From positions 16,707-80,706 of the forward strand of contig NZ_AWSA01000020.1 of the NCBI RefSeq assembly GCF_000576595.1: DNA of 64,000 nt, in the 5' to 3' direction. The notes below the pieces were generated by a model, which did no database searches, was not told where the DNA came from, and saw nothing but the letters and a program-made list of their open reading frames with translations. Below are positions 25,416-35,340 of the stretch, piece by piece (the stretch's first letter is position 1; the number at the start of each line of letters is the position of its first letter). The translations under genes and the position numbers were made by a program. The DNA comes from Intrasporangium oryzae NRRL B-24470. Its GTDB lineage: Bacteria; Actinomycetota; Actinomycetes; Actinomycetales; Dermatophilaceae.

Positions 25416-27722
25416 ATGAGGAAGTTGGGTTTGGCCCTGGTGGCCGGCTCGGTGGCACTCGTCCTTCCGCTCAGCGCGGGTCTGACCACGGCCACGGCCG
25501 ACACGGCAGCCGCAGGCAAGGACCAGGTCACCACAGGCAAGGACGATCTCGAGCACCCGCTCGGGAAGAAGCAGGCCGCGCTTCGCGCCGAGGGCAAGAA
25601 GCAGCAGCTGCAGGGCAAGATCAAGGCCGACGTCAAGGTCGCCAAGGTCGGCAAGGGCCAGTACGTCGAGCTCGCCCGCGAGGGCGAGGACTCCATCTGG
25701 ACCGTCCTCGGCCAGTTCGGCAACTCGATCAGCACGACATACGGCGGCACCCCGGGTCCGCAGCGCAACCAGATCCCGCAACCTGACCGGAAGGTCGACA
25801 ACACGACGATCTGGGCGCCGGACTTCTCGAAGCCGTACTTCGAGAACCTGCTGTTCTCCGACGCGCCAGGCGCGGTCTCGATGCGCAACTTCTACAAGGA
25901 GCAGTCGTCCAACCGCTACACCGTCAACGGCGAGGTGACCGACTGGGTCAACGTGCCGTTCAACGAGGCCTACTACGGCTCGAACTACTGCGGCGGCATC
26001 GTCTGTGCCCGCACGTGGCTCTTCGTCCGTGACTCGGTCAATGCCTGGTACAACGCCCAGCTCGCCGCGGGCAAGACGGCGGCCGAGATCGAGGCGGACG
26101 TCGCGAAGTTCGACGTCTGGGACCGCTACGACTACGACGGTGACGGCAACTTCAACGAGCCCGACGGCTACATCGACCACTTCCAGTCGGTGCACGCCGG
26201 TGAGGGCGAGGAGACCGGCGGCGGCGCCCAGGGCACCGACGCGATCTGGTCGCACCGCTGGTACGCCTTCTACAACAACATCGGCGCCACCGGCCCCGCG
26301 TTCAACAAGCTCGGCGGGATCAAGATCGGCGGCACGAACCTCTGGATCGGCGACTACACCGTCGAGCCCGAGAACGGCGGCGTCGGCGTCTTCTCGCACG
26401 AGTACGGCCACGACCTCGGCCTGCCCGACCTCTACGACACGTCGGGCAACACCGGCGGCGCCGAGAACTCCACCGGCTTCTGGACGCTCTACTCGTCGGG
26501 CTCCTACGGCAACTCCGGCAAGCCGGAGGACGGCATTGGCACGAAGCCGATCCCCATGTCCGCCTACGAGAAGATCTTCCTCGGCTGGTCCAACTACCAG
26601 GTCGTCGGCTACGGCCAGAAGGCCGCGGTCAAGCTCGGCCCGGCCTCGGCCAACACGAAGCAGGCCCAGCAGCTCGTCGCCCTCCTGCCCGACAAGAAGG
26701 TCGACACCGTCATCGGCTCCCCGTATGCCGGTGACCGGTTCTACTACTCGGGCTCGGGCAACGACCTCGAAAACGCCATGACCAGGTCGGTGACCCTGCC
26801 GGCCGGTTCGGTGAGCCTCTCGGCGAAGGTCCGCTACGCCATCGAGCAGGACTGGGACTACGCCTACCTCACGGTCAACGGCACCGCCGTCCCGACCAGC
26901 CTCTCGACCGCGACGAACCCCAACGGCCAGAACTTCGGCAACGGCATCACGGGCAGCAGTGGCGGCGCCTGGGTCGACCTCACGGCCGACCTCTCCGCGT
27001 ATGCCGGGCAGACCGTGACGCTCGGCTTCCGGTACTGGACCGACGGCGCGGTCGCCGAGGCCGGGTTCTCGGTCGACGAGATCGCCGTCACCGGCCAGCC
27101 GACGGACGGTGCCGAGTCCGACGCGGGCTGGACCTTCACCGGCTTCTCCTCGACCACGGGGACCGTCAGCAAGTCGTACTTCAACGCCTACTTCGCCGAG
27201 TTCCGAAACTACCGCGGCTACGACGCGGGGCTGAAGACGAGCCCGTACAACTTCGGGTTCCTCGACAACCCCAACCTGCAGAACTGGGCGGAGCGGTTCC
27301 CGTACCAGGACGGCCTGCTCGTCTGGTACTACGACACGTCCTTCGCGGACAACAACGTCGGCGACTACTGTGCCGCCGGTCGTTGTGGTGGCCTCTACCT
27401 CCCGGTGGATGCCCACCCGGCCCTGCTGACCCGACCTGACAACGGCAAGGTCTGGCGCCCGCGGATCCAGTCCTACGACTCGACCTTCGGTCTCGAGAAG
27501 ACGGACCGGATCTGCCTGCACGCCAACAGCGTCGAGCAGTGCTACGGCAACCTGCCGGCCAACCCGGTCTTCGACGACTCGAAGAGCTACTGGGTCGCGC
27601 CGAACCCGTCGATCGGCCACCTGGGCTGGGCCAGCGTCCAGGTCCCGAACACCGGCACGAAGATCCGCGTCGTCAGCACGTCGACGCTCGGGGACTTCAT
27701 GCAGGTGACCGTCAACCAGTAG
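25416..27722 (+). CDS. Secreted M6 family metallopeptidase (immune inhibitor A-like)
   Basis: 768-residue zinc endopeptidase of the InhA type. It begins with a Sec signal peptide (MRKLGLALVAGSVALVLPLSAGLTTATAD), then a propeptide rich in Lys/Gln. The zinc motif is HEYGHDLGLPD with H328, E329 and H332; DYDGDGNFNEPDGYID is a probable calcium loop. A C-terminal MAM/jelly-roll region (about 450-570) follows. Family members degrade extracellular or host proteins; in a free-living actinobacterium it is probably nutritional. ATG with GAGGGAG upstream; a strong terminator follows. Confidence 0.9.
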   Translation: MRKLGLALVAGSVALVLPLSAGLTTATADTAAAGKDQVTTGKDDLEHPLGKKQAALRAEGKKQQLQGKIKADVKVAKVGKGQYVELAREGEDSIWTVLGQFGNSISTTYGGTPGPQRNQIPQPDRKVDNTTIWAPDFSKPYFENLLFSDAPGAVSMRNFYKEQSSNRYTVNGEVTDWVNVPFNEAYYGSNYCGGIVCARTWLFVRDSVNAWYNAQLAAGKTAAEIEADVAKFDVWDRYDYDGDGNFNEPDGYIDHFQSVHAGEGEETGGGAQGTDAIWSHRWYAFYNNIGATGPAFNKLGGIKIGGTNLWIGDYTVEPENGGVGVFSHEYGHDLGLPDLYDTSGNTGGAENSTGFWTLYSSGSYGNSGKPEDGIGTKPIPMSAYEKIFLGWSNYQVVGYGQKAAVKLGPASANTKQAQQLVALLPDKKVDTVIGSPYAGDRFYYSGSGNDLENAMTRSVTLPAGSVSLSAKVRYAIEQDWDYAYLTVNGTAVPTSLSTATNPNGQNFGNGITGSSGGAWVDLTADLSAYAGQTVTLGFRYWTDGAVAEAGFSVDEIAVTGQPTDGAESDAGWTFTGFSSTTGTVSKSYFNAYFAEFRNYRGYDAGLKTSPYNFGFLDNPNLQNWAERFPYQDGLLVWYYDTSFADNNVGDYCAAGRCGGLYLPVDAHPALLTRPDNGKVWRPRIQSYDSTFGLEKTDRICLHANSVEQCYGNLPANPVFDDSKSYWVAPNPSIGHLGWASVQVPNTGTKIRVVSTSTLGDFMQVTVNQ

Positions 27723-27762
27723 GTGAGCAGGTGGGCCGACCCCTGGCGGTCGGCCGGTCGGT

Positions 27763-27803
27763 GACGGTGTCCCACCCCTCCTCGCGGAGGGTGGGACACC
27801 GTC
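27763..27803. terminator. Bidirectional terminator between the M6 peptidase and DinB genes
   Basis: GACGGTGTCCCACCC (27763-27777) pairs perfectly with 27789-27803 over an 11-base loop, between convergent genes. Confidence 0.85.
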
Positions 27804-27809
27804 CCGTCG

Positions 27810-28442
27810 TCAGGCGCCGCTCGCGGCGGTTCCGGCCGGCTCGGCGTGACCCGCCGGACGCCAGGGCCTCAGCCACGGCGTCTCGGGCCAGCCCTCCCGT
27901 GCCGCGAGGAGCGCGTACATCGTGGCGCCGTCGATGGACTCGCGGACGATGTCGGCGTGCCCCGCGTGCCGGGCGAGCTCCTCGACGAGGTGCCCGGCGA
28001 CCCAGCGCACGGACCACGCGTCGACGTCCCTCGGGAACCACGGGGCGTCGCGGGGGACCGGCACCGGGGCGTCGAGGTCGGCGCTTCCGAGCACCTCACG
28101 CGTTCGCACGCCCTCCGCAGCGAGCGCGGCGAGGAGCGACTCGAGCGTGTCGTCGTCGGTCACGACGAAATCCTGGCCGTAGGCCGCGACCCGCTCCTCG
28201 AACGACTCCTTCGGCGGGGGTGGCGGGTTTGGCGCCGCAGCGATGCGGTCGACCCAGCCGCGCTCGCACGTCGTGACGTGCTTGATCAGGCCGCCGATCG
28301 TCAGGGTTCCGGCCGTGGGCGCGAGCCGGATCTGCTCCTCGGTCAGCCCGAAGGCCACGGTGGCGAACGCGTCGCGCTGCTGTTCGATGTAGGCGATGAG
28401 GTTCTCACGCTCGTCGCGGACGGGTGGGACGTGTGCTGCCAT
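27810..28442 (-). CDS. DinB family protein (DUF664-type)
   Basis: 210-residue DinB/YfiT-like four-helix protein. The probable metal-binding His residues are in IGGLIKHVTTCERGWVDR and RWVAGHLVEELARHAGHADIVRE. These proteins resemble thiol-dependent (mycothiol or bacillithiol) transferases. SD AGGAG upstream. A second, unrelated-in-sequence DinB gene lies next on the same strand, and a WYL regulator beyond it. Confidence 0.85.
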   Translation of the reverse strand: MAAHVPPVRDERENLIAYIEQQRDAFATVAFGLTEEQIRLAPTAGTLTIGGLIKHVTTCERGWVDRIAAAPNPPPPPKESFEERVAAYGQDFVVTDDDTLESLLAALAAEGVRTREVLGSADLDAPVPVPRDAPWFPRDVDAWSVRWVAGHLVEELARHAGHADIVRESIDGATMYALLAAREGWPETPWLRPWRPAGHAEPAGTAASGA

Positions 28443-28593
28443 CTCTGCTCCTGTGGTCGGTTCGGAGGGTCATGCCGTGCTGGGATGTCGTGTCGTGCGG
28501 GTTGTCGTGCCGTGCTGGGAACGCTGTGCTGTGCGGGCCCCGAGGCGATGGCTTCGGGAGGACACCGCGTGGAGGGTGCGTCGATAGGGCCGG

Positions 28594-29166
28594 TCAGTCG
28601 GCGCGGTGCGCCCACAGGTCGCGCAGGAGCGCGATCTCGGCGCCGTGGTGGATCAGCTCGCGGTTGATGTGGAGCACGAGCTCGGCCCGCGGGTGCGACG
28701 CCCACGGTCCCTCGCTCGGGCCGCACGGCTGCGCCAGCTCGGCGTCACCCCAGCCGCGCACGCCGGCCAGCCACGCGGCATACGCCTCGTCGAGCTGGGC
28801 GAGCGCCCCCTCTGCGGTCGCGGCGTAGTCGAAAGTGACGTAGTCGGCCTCCGGGCCGCCGAAGTGGCCGTGGACCCGCGCGCCGAGGACGCCGACGATG
28901 ATGTGGGCCAGGCGCCAGGCGATGGTCGTCACCGGCGCGGGGACCGGCTCGGGGTAGGCGAAGTCGATGGTGAGCGCGCCTGACCCGCCCTGGATCTCGG
29001 TCCGCCCCTGCCCGCGCGGGTGCAGGCTCCACGCGCCGGGGACCGGCTCCCAGAGGTACTCGTCGTCGGTGAGCCCGGCGAGGCGCGGCCGCAGCTGGTT
29101 GGTCCAGTGGAACTCGATCTGGTCGAGCAGCAGGTGGTTGAGGTCGATCGCCGTTGTCGTCGTCAT
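28594..29166 (-). CDS. DinB family protein
   Basis: 190-residue DinB-superfamily protein. WEPVPGAWSLHPRG near residue 40, TTIAWRLAHIIVGVLGARVHGHFGG with its His, and ELVLHINRELIHHGAEIALLRDLW with the last His give the usual three-His arrangement. It has GGTGGAG upstream of its ATG and is divergent from the WYL regulator gene, which may control it. Confidence 0.8.
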   Translation of the reverse strand: MTTTTAIDLNHLLLDQIEFHWTNQLRPRLAGLTDDEYLWEPVPGAWSLHPRGQGRTEIQGGSGALTIDFAYPEPVPAPVTTIAWRLAHIIVGVLGARVHGHFGGPEADYVTFDYAATAEGALAQLDEAYAAWLAGVRGWGDAELAQPCGPSEGPWASHPRAELVLHINRELIHHGAEIALLRDLWAHRAD

Positions 29167-29227
29167 GACTCCACCTTGCTGGGGAAATAGGACAGATCTT
29201 GTCCGCAGAGCCTGCGAGACTCGAGCC

Positions 29228-30241
29228 ATGAGCGAGTCATCCGAGAGCGCCGGCGGGACAACGGCCCGGGTGCTGCGCCTGCTCGACCTGCTCCAGTCAC
29301 GGCCCGTCTGGAGCGGCACCGAGCTCGCCGAGCGGCTCGGCGTCACGACGCGCAGCGTCCGGCGCGACGTCGAGCGGCTCCGTGACCTCGGCTACCCCCT
29401 CAACGCCGAGCACGGCGCCGGCGGGGGATACCAGCTCGGCGCGGGAAGGCGCCTACCGCCGCTCCTGCTCGACGACGACGAGGCCGTTGCCGTCGCCGTG
29501 TGCCTGCGCCTCGCCGCGGGCGGCACGGTCGAGGGGCTCGGCGAGGCGGCCGTGCGGACCCTCGCCAAGCTCGACCAGGTCCTCCCCGGACGACTTCGCG
29601 CCCAGGTCGAGGCGATCCACGAGGCGACGGTCACCCTGGACTCGAGCGGTCCCATCGTCGACGCGCGCACCCTGCTCCTGCTCGCCCGTGCGTGCCGTGC
29701 GACCGAGCAGGTCGCCTTCGGGTATGCCGGACCGCGCGGTCCCAGCGAACGCCGGGTCGAGCCGTACCGCCTCGTCGCGACCGGTCGGCGCTGGTACCTC
29801 GTCGCGTTCGACCGCGACCGCGACGACTGGCGCACCTTCCGGCTCGACCGGATCGAGCGCGCACGCGGGCGAGGCTGGCGGTTCCGCCAGCGCGAGGCCC
29901 CCGACGCCGCCGAGTTCGTGCGCCGCGCGATCAGCCAGTCGGCCTACGACCACGTCGCCCGCGTCCGCATCGCCGCGCCGAGGTCCGTTGTCGTCCAGCG
30001 GATCCCGAGCTCGGTCGGGACTGTCACCGCGGACGGTCCCGACCACTGCATCTTCGAGGCGGGCGGCAACGACCTCGATGCGATGGCGATGCACATCGGC
30101 GCGCTCCCGTGGGAGCTCGAGCTGCTCGACCCGCCCGAGCTCCGCGAGGCGATGCTCCGGCAGGCCGAGCGTCTCGCCCGCGCGGCCGCGGGCCTGTCGT
30201 CGACGGACCGTCGCACCCACGCTGCAAGGATGGGGACATGA
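29228..30241 (+). CDS. HTH_11-WYL domain transcriptional regulator
   Basis: 337-residue regulator with an N-terminal DeoR-like winged helix ([30 protein letters not shown], residues about 27-56) and a WYL domain (about 140-215: [34 protein letters not shown]), plus a WCX C-terminal region. WYL domains sense nucleic-acid or nucleotide ligands in several actinobacterial regulators. The stop overlaps the rsmI start (ATGA), so this regulator may co-transcribe rsmI; it is divergent from a DinB gene. Confidence 0.85.
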   Translation: MSESSESAGGTTARVLRLLDLLQSRPVWSGTELAERLGVTTRSVRRDVERLRDLGYPLNAEHGAGGGYQLGAGRRLPPLLLDDDEAVAVAVCLRLAAGGTVEGLGEAAVRTLAKLDQVLPGRLRAQVEAIHEATVTLDSSGPIVDARTLLLLARACRATEQVAFGYAGPRGPSERRVEPYRLVATGRRWYLVAFDRDRDDWRTFRLDRIERARGRGWRFRQREAPDAAEFVRRAISQSAYDHVARVRIAAPRSVVVQRIPSSVGTVTADGPDHCIFEAGGNDLDAMAMHIGALPWELELLDPPELREAMLRQAERLARAAAGLSSTDRRTHAARMGT

Positions 30242-31068
30242 CCACCGGCACCCTCGTCCTCGCCGCGACCCCGATCGGCGACCCGCGCGACGCCGCCCCG
30301 CGCCTCGGCGAGGAGCTCGCGACCGCCGACGTCGTCGCGGCCGAGGACACGCGCCGGCTCAAGCGCCTGCTGACCGACCTCGGCGTCGCCCCGACCGGCC
30401 GCATCCTCAGCTACCACGAGCACAACGAGGCGAGCCGCACCCCCGAGCTCGTCGAGCGGCTCGTCGCCGGCGACCGGGTCGTCGTCGTCACCGACGCCGG
30501 TATGCCGTCCGTCTCCGACCCCGGATACCGCCTCGTCGCCGCCGCGGTCGAGTCCGGGGTCCGCGTCACGTGCGTCCCCGGACCGAGCGCGGTGCTCATG
30601 GCGCTCGCCGTGTCGGGGCTGCCCGTCGACCGGTTCTGTTTCGACGGGTTCCTCCCGCGCAAGGCGGGGGAGCGGGCCAGGGTGCTCGCCGAGGTCGCAG
30701 ACGAACGCCGCACCATCGTCTTCTTCGAGGCCCCGCACCGCCTCGCCGAGACGCTCGCGGCCATGCGCGACGCGTTCGGCGCGGACCGCAGGGCAGCCGT
30801 GTGCCGCGAGCTGACCAAGACGTACGAGGAGGTCCGCCGCGGGACCCTCGCCGAGCTCGCCGACTGGGCCGCCGACGGGGTCAAGGGGGAGATCACCATC
30901 GTCGTCGCGGGCGCCGAGCGCAAGGTCGCGTCCCTCGAGGAGGCGGTCAGCGGCATACGGGCGCGGGTGGCTGCGGGGGAGCGGCTCAAGGACGTCTGCG
31001 CCGAGGTCGCCGCACAGACCGGGCTGTCCAAGAAGGCTCTCTACGACACGGCGATCGCCGAGGCCTGA
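30238..31068 (+). CDS. rsmI: 16S rRNA (cytidine-1402-2'-O)-methyltransferase
   Basis: 276-residue SAM-dependent enzyme methylating the ribose of C1402 in the decoding centre. Family signatures: [17 protein letters not shown] at the start, [61 protein letters not shown] and [15 protein letters not shown]; the C-terminal helix [24 protein letters not shown] is also conserved. Coupled by ATGA to the WYL regulator. First gene of the conserved rsmI-metG-tatD-rpfB-rsmA-ispE order. Confidence 0.95.
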   Translation: MTTGTLVLAATPIGDPRDAAPRLGEELATADVVAAEDTRRLKRLLTDLGVAPTGRILSYHEHNEASRTPELVERLVAGDRVVVVTDAGMPSVSDPGYRLVAAAVESGVRVTCVPGPSAVLMALAVSGLPVDRFCFDGFLPRKAGERARVLAEVADERRTIVFFEAPHRLAETLAAMRDAFGADRRAAVCRELTKTYEEVRRGTLAELADWAADGVKGEITIVVAGAERKVASLEEAVSGIRARVAAGERLKDVCAEVAAQTGLSKKALYDTAIAEA

Positions 31069-31186
31069 CCAGCGGCTCCGATGCCCCGCCGGTCGGCCCT
31101 TGCCCCGACGGCCTCGTCGCGAAAGGCTGGACGCGACCGACCGTCCGGCGACCACGAGGACGGCACGACGCAGACCAGGAGTGCAC

Positions 31187-31618
31187 ATGGCAATCGTTCG
31201 CAACGCAACCGCCCACTGGGAAGGCTCCCTCATGGAGGGCGCCGGCACGGTCACCTTCGACTCGTCCGGCATCGGCACCTACGACGTCACGTGGGCCTCA
31301 CGCTCCGAGGAGAAGTCGGGTGGTCGCACGAGCCCCGAGGAGCTCATCGCGGCGGCCCACTCGACGTGCTTCTCGATGGCCCTCTCGCACGCCCTCGCCC
31401 AGGCCGGGACGCCGGCGACGACGCTCGACACGACGGCAGCCGTCGACTTCAAGCCGGGCACGGGCATCACCGGGATCGCCCTCAAGGTGACCGGAGCCGT
31501 CCCGGGCCTCAGCGCCGAGCAGTTCCAGGCCGCCGCCGAGGGGGCCAAGGCCGGCTGCCCCGTCAGCCAGGCGCTCGCGGCCGTCCCGATCACCCTCGAG
31601 GCGCACCTCGCGGAATGA
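31187..31618 (+). CDS. OsmC family peroxiredoxin
   Basis: 143-residue OsmC/Ohr-fold peroxide reductase. The two redox cysteines are in AAHSTCFSMALSHAL and GAKAGCPVSQALAAV, with the partner Glu in PEELIAAAHSTC. It reduces organic hydroperoxides using a dithiol donor in the cytoplasm. The ATG follows AGGAGTGCAC. It lies between rsmI and the SRPBCC/metG region, breaking the usual rsmI-metG adjacency; a strong hairpin follows. Confidence 0.9.
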   Translation: MAIVRNATAHWEGSLMEGAGTVTFDSSGIGTYDVTWASRSEEKSGGRTSPEELIAAAHSTCFSMALSHALAQAGTPATTLDTTAAVDFKPGTGITGIALKVTGAVPGLSAEQFQAAAEGAKAGCPVSQALAAVPITLEAHLAE

Positions 31619-31655
31619 TCCAGTGAGCGTGTGACCGTCTGACTGTCCAGAGCCC

Positions 31656-31689
31656 AGCGCGGCGGGTGCCCTCGGGCGCCCGCCGCGCT
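31656..31689. terminator. Bidirectional terminator after the OsmC gene
   Basis: AGCGCGGCGGGTGCCC (31656-31671) pairs with 31674-31689 with a single G-U pair and a 2-base loop, between convergent genes. Confidence 0.8.
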
Positions 31690-31726
31690 CGGCTTCAGTG
31701 TGGACGCCGTTGGGCGGCCTGAGCGC

Positions 31727-32158
31727 TCAGGCTTCGACGGTCCGCTTGAGGGCGTCGAGCATGGACTGCCAGTTCTCGCTGAACTGCCTTGCCTGCTCCG
31801 CCGACTCGTTGCCGTCCTGGGTGAGAGTGACGGTCGTGCGCTCGCCATCGGCCGTAGGCGCCAGGTCGTACGTCACCGTGTGGTAGTTCTCCGGCCGGTC
31901 CTCCTGGCCCATGAGCGGGCTGTAGTGCGAGAACGAGAGGTGTCTCGGCTCGTCGTTCTCGAGCACCTCCCCCTTGTCCTCGTAGGGGCTGCCGTTCATC
32001 TCGCCGCGCCACGTGATGGGGCTGCCCACCCGCCAGTCCGTCGACAGCTCGGTGCCGACCATCCACGACCTCACCTGATCCGGCTCGGTCAGCGCGCCCC
32101 AGACCGTGTCCGGCGCCGCGTCGACCATGACCTCTGCTCGTGCCACGTGATCTGTCAT
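31727..32158 (-). CDS. SRPBCC family protein (AHSA1-like)
   Basis: 143-residue START-like domain protein. [28 protein letters not shown] and [24 protein letters not shown] are typical of the AHSA1/activator-of-Hsp90-like family, ending [30 protein letters not shown]. Ligand unknown. Divergent from metG, 91 bases apart. Confidence 0.8.
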   Translation of the reverse strand: MTDHVARAEVMVDAAPDTVWGALTEPDQVRSWMVGTELSTDWRVGSPITWRGEMNGSPYEDKGEVLENDEPRHLSFSHYSPLMGQEDRPENYHTVTYDLAPTADGERTTVTLTQDGNESAEQARQFSENWQSMLDALKRTVEA

Positions 32159-32249
32159 GAGGAAGTCGTACCCACCCGAGGCGCTCTGCCTGCCGCAGCG
32201 CCGAGAACCCAGGCGCGGCCTGCTCCGGGCGGACCCTAGGATTCAGCGC

Positions 32250-34220
32250 ATGAGCAAAGTCCTGTCTGCTGTCGCCTGGCCGTACACCAACGGCCCGCGC
32301 CACATCGGCCATGTGGCCGGGTTCGGTGTGCCCTCCGACGTCTTCAGTCGGTACATGCGGATGGCCGGACACGACGTGCTCATGGTCTCCGGCACCGACG
32401 AGCACGGCACGCCGATCCTCGTCCTCGCCGAGGAGGAGGGCCTCACCCCGCAGGAGCTCGTCGACAAGTACAACGAGGTCATCGCGCGCGACCTGACCGA
32501 CCTCGGCCTCTCCTACGACCTCTTCACGCGCACGACGACGCGCAACCACTACGCCGTCGTGCAGGAGATGTTCCGCCAGGTCCACGCCAACGGCTACATG
32601 ATCGAGCAGACGACCAAGGGCGCGATCAGCCCGTCGACCGGCCGCACGCTGCCCGACCGCTACATCGAGGGCACCTGCCCGATCTGCGGGTTCCCCGAGG
32701 CCCGCGGCGACCAGTGCGACAACTGCGGCAACCAGCTCGACGCCGACGAGCTCATCAACCCCCGCAGCAAGATCAACGGCGAGACCCCCGAGTTCATCGA
32801 GACGCAGCACTTCTTCCTCGACCTGCCGGCCCTCGCCGACGCGCTCGGCGTGTGGCTCGACGAGCGCGAGGCGTCGGGCACGTGGCGCCCCAACGTCATC
32901 AAGTTCAGCAAGAACCTCCTCAAGGACGTCCGGCCGCGCGCGATGACCCGCGACATCGACTGGGGGATCCCGATCCCGCTCGAGGGCTGGGAGGACAACC
33001 CGACCAAGCGCCTCTACGTCTGGTTCGATGCCGTCATCGGCTACCTCTCCGCCTCGATCGAGTGGGCGCGTCGCCAGGGTGACCCCGAGCGCTGGCGGGA
33101 GTGGTGGAACGAGCCCGAGGCCGTGTCCTACTACTTCCAGGGCAAGGACAACATCACCTTCCACAGCCAGATCTGGCCGGCCGAGCTGCTCGGCTACGCC
33201 GGCCGCGGCGACAAGGGCGGCGAGCCCGGTCCCTACGGTGTGCTCAACCTGCCGACCGAGGTCGTCGCCTCGGAGTTCATGACGCTCGAGGGCAAGCAGT
33301 TCTCGACGAGCCGCAAGCACGTCATCTACGTCAAGGACATCGTCGCCCGCTACGGCCCCGACCCCATCCGCTACTTCATCTGCGCGGCCGGCCCCGAGAA
33401 CCAGGACGCCGACTTCAGCTGGGCCGAGTTCGTCCAGCGCAACAACAGCGAGCTCGTCGCCGGCTGGGGCAACCTCGTCAACCGGACGGCGGCCATGATC
33501 GCCAAGAACTTCGGCGAGATCCCCCCGTCGTATGCCGTCGAGCCCGTCGACGAGGAGCTCCTCGCTACCGTCTCGGCCGGGTTCGAGGCCGTGGGCGGCT
33601 TCCTCGAACGGCATCGTCAGAAGGCGGCGCTCGCCGAGGTCATGCGAATCGTCGGCGAGGCCAACGCCTACGTCTCGAAGACCGAGCCGTTCAAGCTCAA
33701 GGGCGACGACGAGCGGGAGCGCCTCGCGACGGTGCTCCACACGCTCGTCCAGGCCGTGTCCGACATCAACACGCTGATCGCGCCGTTCCTGCCGCACGCC
33801 GCCAACCGGGTCCACGCCGTCCTCGGCGGCGAGGGCGTCTTCATGCCGATGCCGCGCCTCGATGTCGTCGCCGACCTCGACGACGGGTCGCGGTCCTACC
33901 CGGTGATCACCGGCGACTACTCCATGACACCGCGGTGGGAGTCGCGTCCGGTCCTCGTCGGCACGCCGATCGCCAAGCCGACCGGGGTCTTCACCAAGCT
34001 CGACCCCGAGCAGGTCATCGCCGACGAGCGCGCGCGCCTCGGTGACGCCGCCCCCGGCAGAACCCGCCACCACACGGACCCGCTCGCGGCACCGAAGATG
34101 GGCAAGCCGAAGCACGAGGGTCGCCCGGAGGTCACTCAGAGCGGCGAGGGCAACGGGGTCGACGAGGGGACGGCGCAGGCGACGGGTGACGCGGGCGACG
34201 ACGCGGGCACGACGGCATGA
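32250..34220 (+). CDS. metG: Methionyl-tRNA synthetase
   Basis: 656-residue class I synthetase charging tRNA-Met. The HIGH motif is residues 18-21; the zinc-knuckle CPIC plus CDNC pair lies around residues 147-165; the KMSKS loop is replaced by KQFSTSR (349-355), a known variant group. A long, low-complexity C-terminal tail ([17 protein letters not shown] and onwards) replaces a tRNA-binding appendix. The ATG is preceded at seven bases by TAGGAT, so the mRNA is probably leaderless. The stop overlaps tatD (ATGA). Confidence 0.95.
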   Translation: MSKVLSAVAWPYTNGPRHIGHVAGFGVPSDVFSRYMRMAGHDVLMVSGTDEHGTPILVLAEEEGLTPQELVDKYNEVIARDLTDLGLSYDLFTRTTTRNHYAVVQEMFRQVHANGYMIEQTTKGAISPSTGRTLPDRYIEGTCPICGFPEARGDQCDNCGNQLDADELINPRSKINGETPEFIETQHFFLDLPALADALGVWLDEREASGTWRPNVIKFSKNLLKDVRPRAMTRDIDWGIPIPLEGWEDNPTKRLYVWFDAVIGYLSASIEWARRQGDPERWREWWNEPEAVSYYFQGKDNITFHSQIWPAELLGYAGRGDKGGEPGPYGVLNLPTEVVASEFMTLEGKQFSTSRKHVIYVKDIVARYGPDPIRYFICAAGPENQDADFSWAEFVQRNNSELVAGWGNLVNRTAAMIAKNFGEIPPSYAVEPVDEELLATVSAGFEAVGGFLERHRQKAALAEVMRIVGEANAYVSKTEPFKLKGDDERERLATVLHTLVQAVSDINTLIAPFLPHAANRVHAVLGGEGVFMPMPRLDVVADLDDGSRSYPVITGDYSMTPRWESRPVLVGTPIAKPTGVFTKLDPEQVIADERARLGDAAPGRTRHHTDPLAAPKMGKPKHEGRPEVTQSGEGNGVDEGTAQATGDAGDDAGTTA

Positions 34221-35071
34221 GCTCCGGGTCGGGGCACCGCGGGCTGCCCGAGGTCGCTCCCGACCCGCTGCCCATCGACGTCGTCGACAACCATGTCCAC
34301 CTCGACATCACCCGTGAGGGGGACGCGCCGCTCGACGTCGCCGAGGCGATCGCCCGCGCCCGCTCGGTCGGGGTGACGCGTCTCGTCCAGGTCGGGTGCG
34401 ACCTCGCCGGGGTGCGCTTCACGATGGACGCCATCGAGCGGCATACCGAAGTCGTGGGCGCGATCGCCCTGCACCCCAACGAGGTTCCTCGGCTCGCAGC
34501 CGCCGGTCGGCTGGACGAGGCGTATGCCGAGGTCGAGCGGTCGGCCGCACACGAGCGGATCCGTGCCATCGGCGAGACGGGGCTCGACTACTTCCGGACG
34601 GGTCCCGAGGGTGTCGCCGTGCAGCAGGACGGGTTCCGCTGGCACATCGACCTGGCCAAGCGCCTCGGCAAGGCCCTGCAGATCCACGACCGCGACGCGC
34701 ACGAGGACGTCCTGCGCATTCTCGAGGAGGAGGGGGCGCCCGAGCACACCGTCCTGCACTGCTTCTCCGCTGACCTCGCGATGGCGCGGGAGTGCGCCGA
34801 GCGCGGGTACTACCTCAGCTTCGCGGGGACGGTGACGTTCAAGAACGCTCGCGGGCTGCGCGACGCCCTCACGGCGACGCCGCTCGACCGCCTTCTCGTC
34901 GAGACCGACGCTCCCTACCTGACACCGAGTCCGCACCGCGGGGCGACGAACGCCTCCTTCCTCGTCCCGTTGACGATCCGCGCCATGGCGGGGGTCCTCA
35001 ACGTCGACGTTCCGTCCCTGTGCCGCGCTGTCTCCGACAACTCCGAGCGGGTCTACGGCCCTTGGGAGTGA
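34217..35071 (+). CDS. tatD: TatD family metal-dependent hydrolase
   Basis: 284-residue TIM-barrel DNase. The metal ligands begin with DNHVHLD (H26, H28), followed by [29 protein letters not shown] and the final Asp in [10 protein letters not shown]. TatD enzymes have 3'-5' exonuclease and AP-type activity in DNA repair. Coupled to metG by ATGA, the usual actinobacterial arrangement. Confidence 0.95.
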   Translation: MSSGSGHRGLPEVAPDPLPIDVVDNHVHLDITREGDAPLDVAEAIARARSVGVTRLVQVGCDLAGVRFTMDAIERHTEVVGAIALHPNEVPRLAAAGRLDEAYAEVERSAAHERIRAIGETGLDYFRTGPEGVAVQQDGFRWHIDLAKRLGKALQIHDRDAHEDVLRILEEEGAPEHTVLHCFSADLAMARECAERGYYLSFAGTVTFKNARGLRDALTATPLDRLLVETDAPYLTPSPHRGATNASFLVPLTIRAMAGVLNVDVPSLCRAVSDNSERVYGPWE

Positions 35072-35340
35072 GGCGAACTCGTGGTCGGGTGGTCCCGGGG
35101 ACGCCGAGCGGCCCCCTCCGGGCGAACGGGACAAAGAGCGCATAGCAGGCCCAGCGCGAGTCCGCGCGCTGAGACGGTCGCCGTTACCGAAATTTGACCT
35201 ATCCGAGGCCGATCGGTCACTGTGGTTGACCGTTGGCCGGTTGCTGCCCCGCATCGCCGCCCCTGACGGGACCCTTCCAGGGCCCGGACGGAGCGGACCG
35301 AGAGCGCGTTGCACCCGGATGGTTCGACGTTCGGAGAGTT

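Noticed and set aside
35072..35340. Possible c-di-AMP (ydaO-type) riboswitch upstream of rpfB
   Set aside because: Rpf genes in Actinobacteria can be preceded by one, so I looked; I could not find the conserved core sequences or paired arms. The 269-base leader has no feature I can support.
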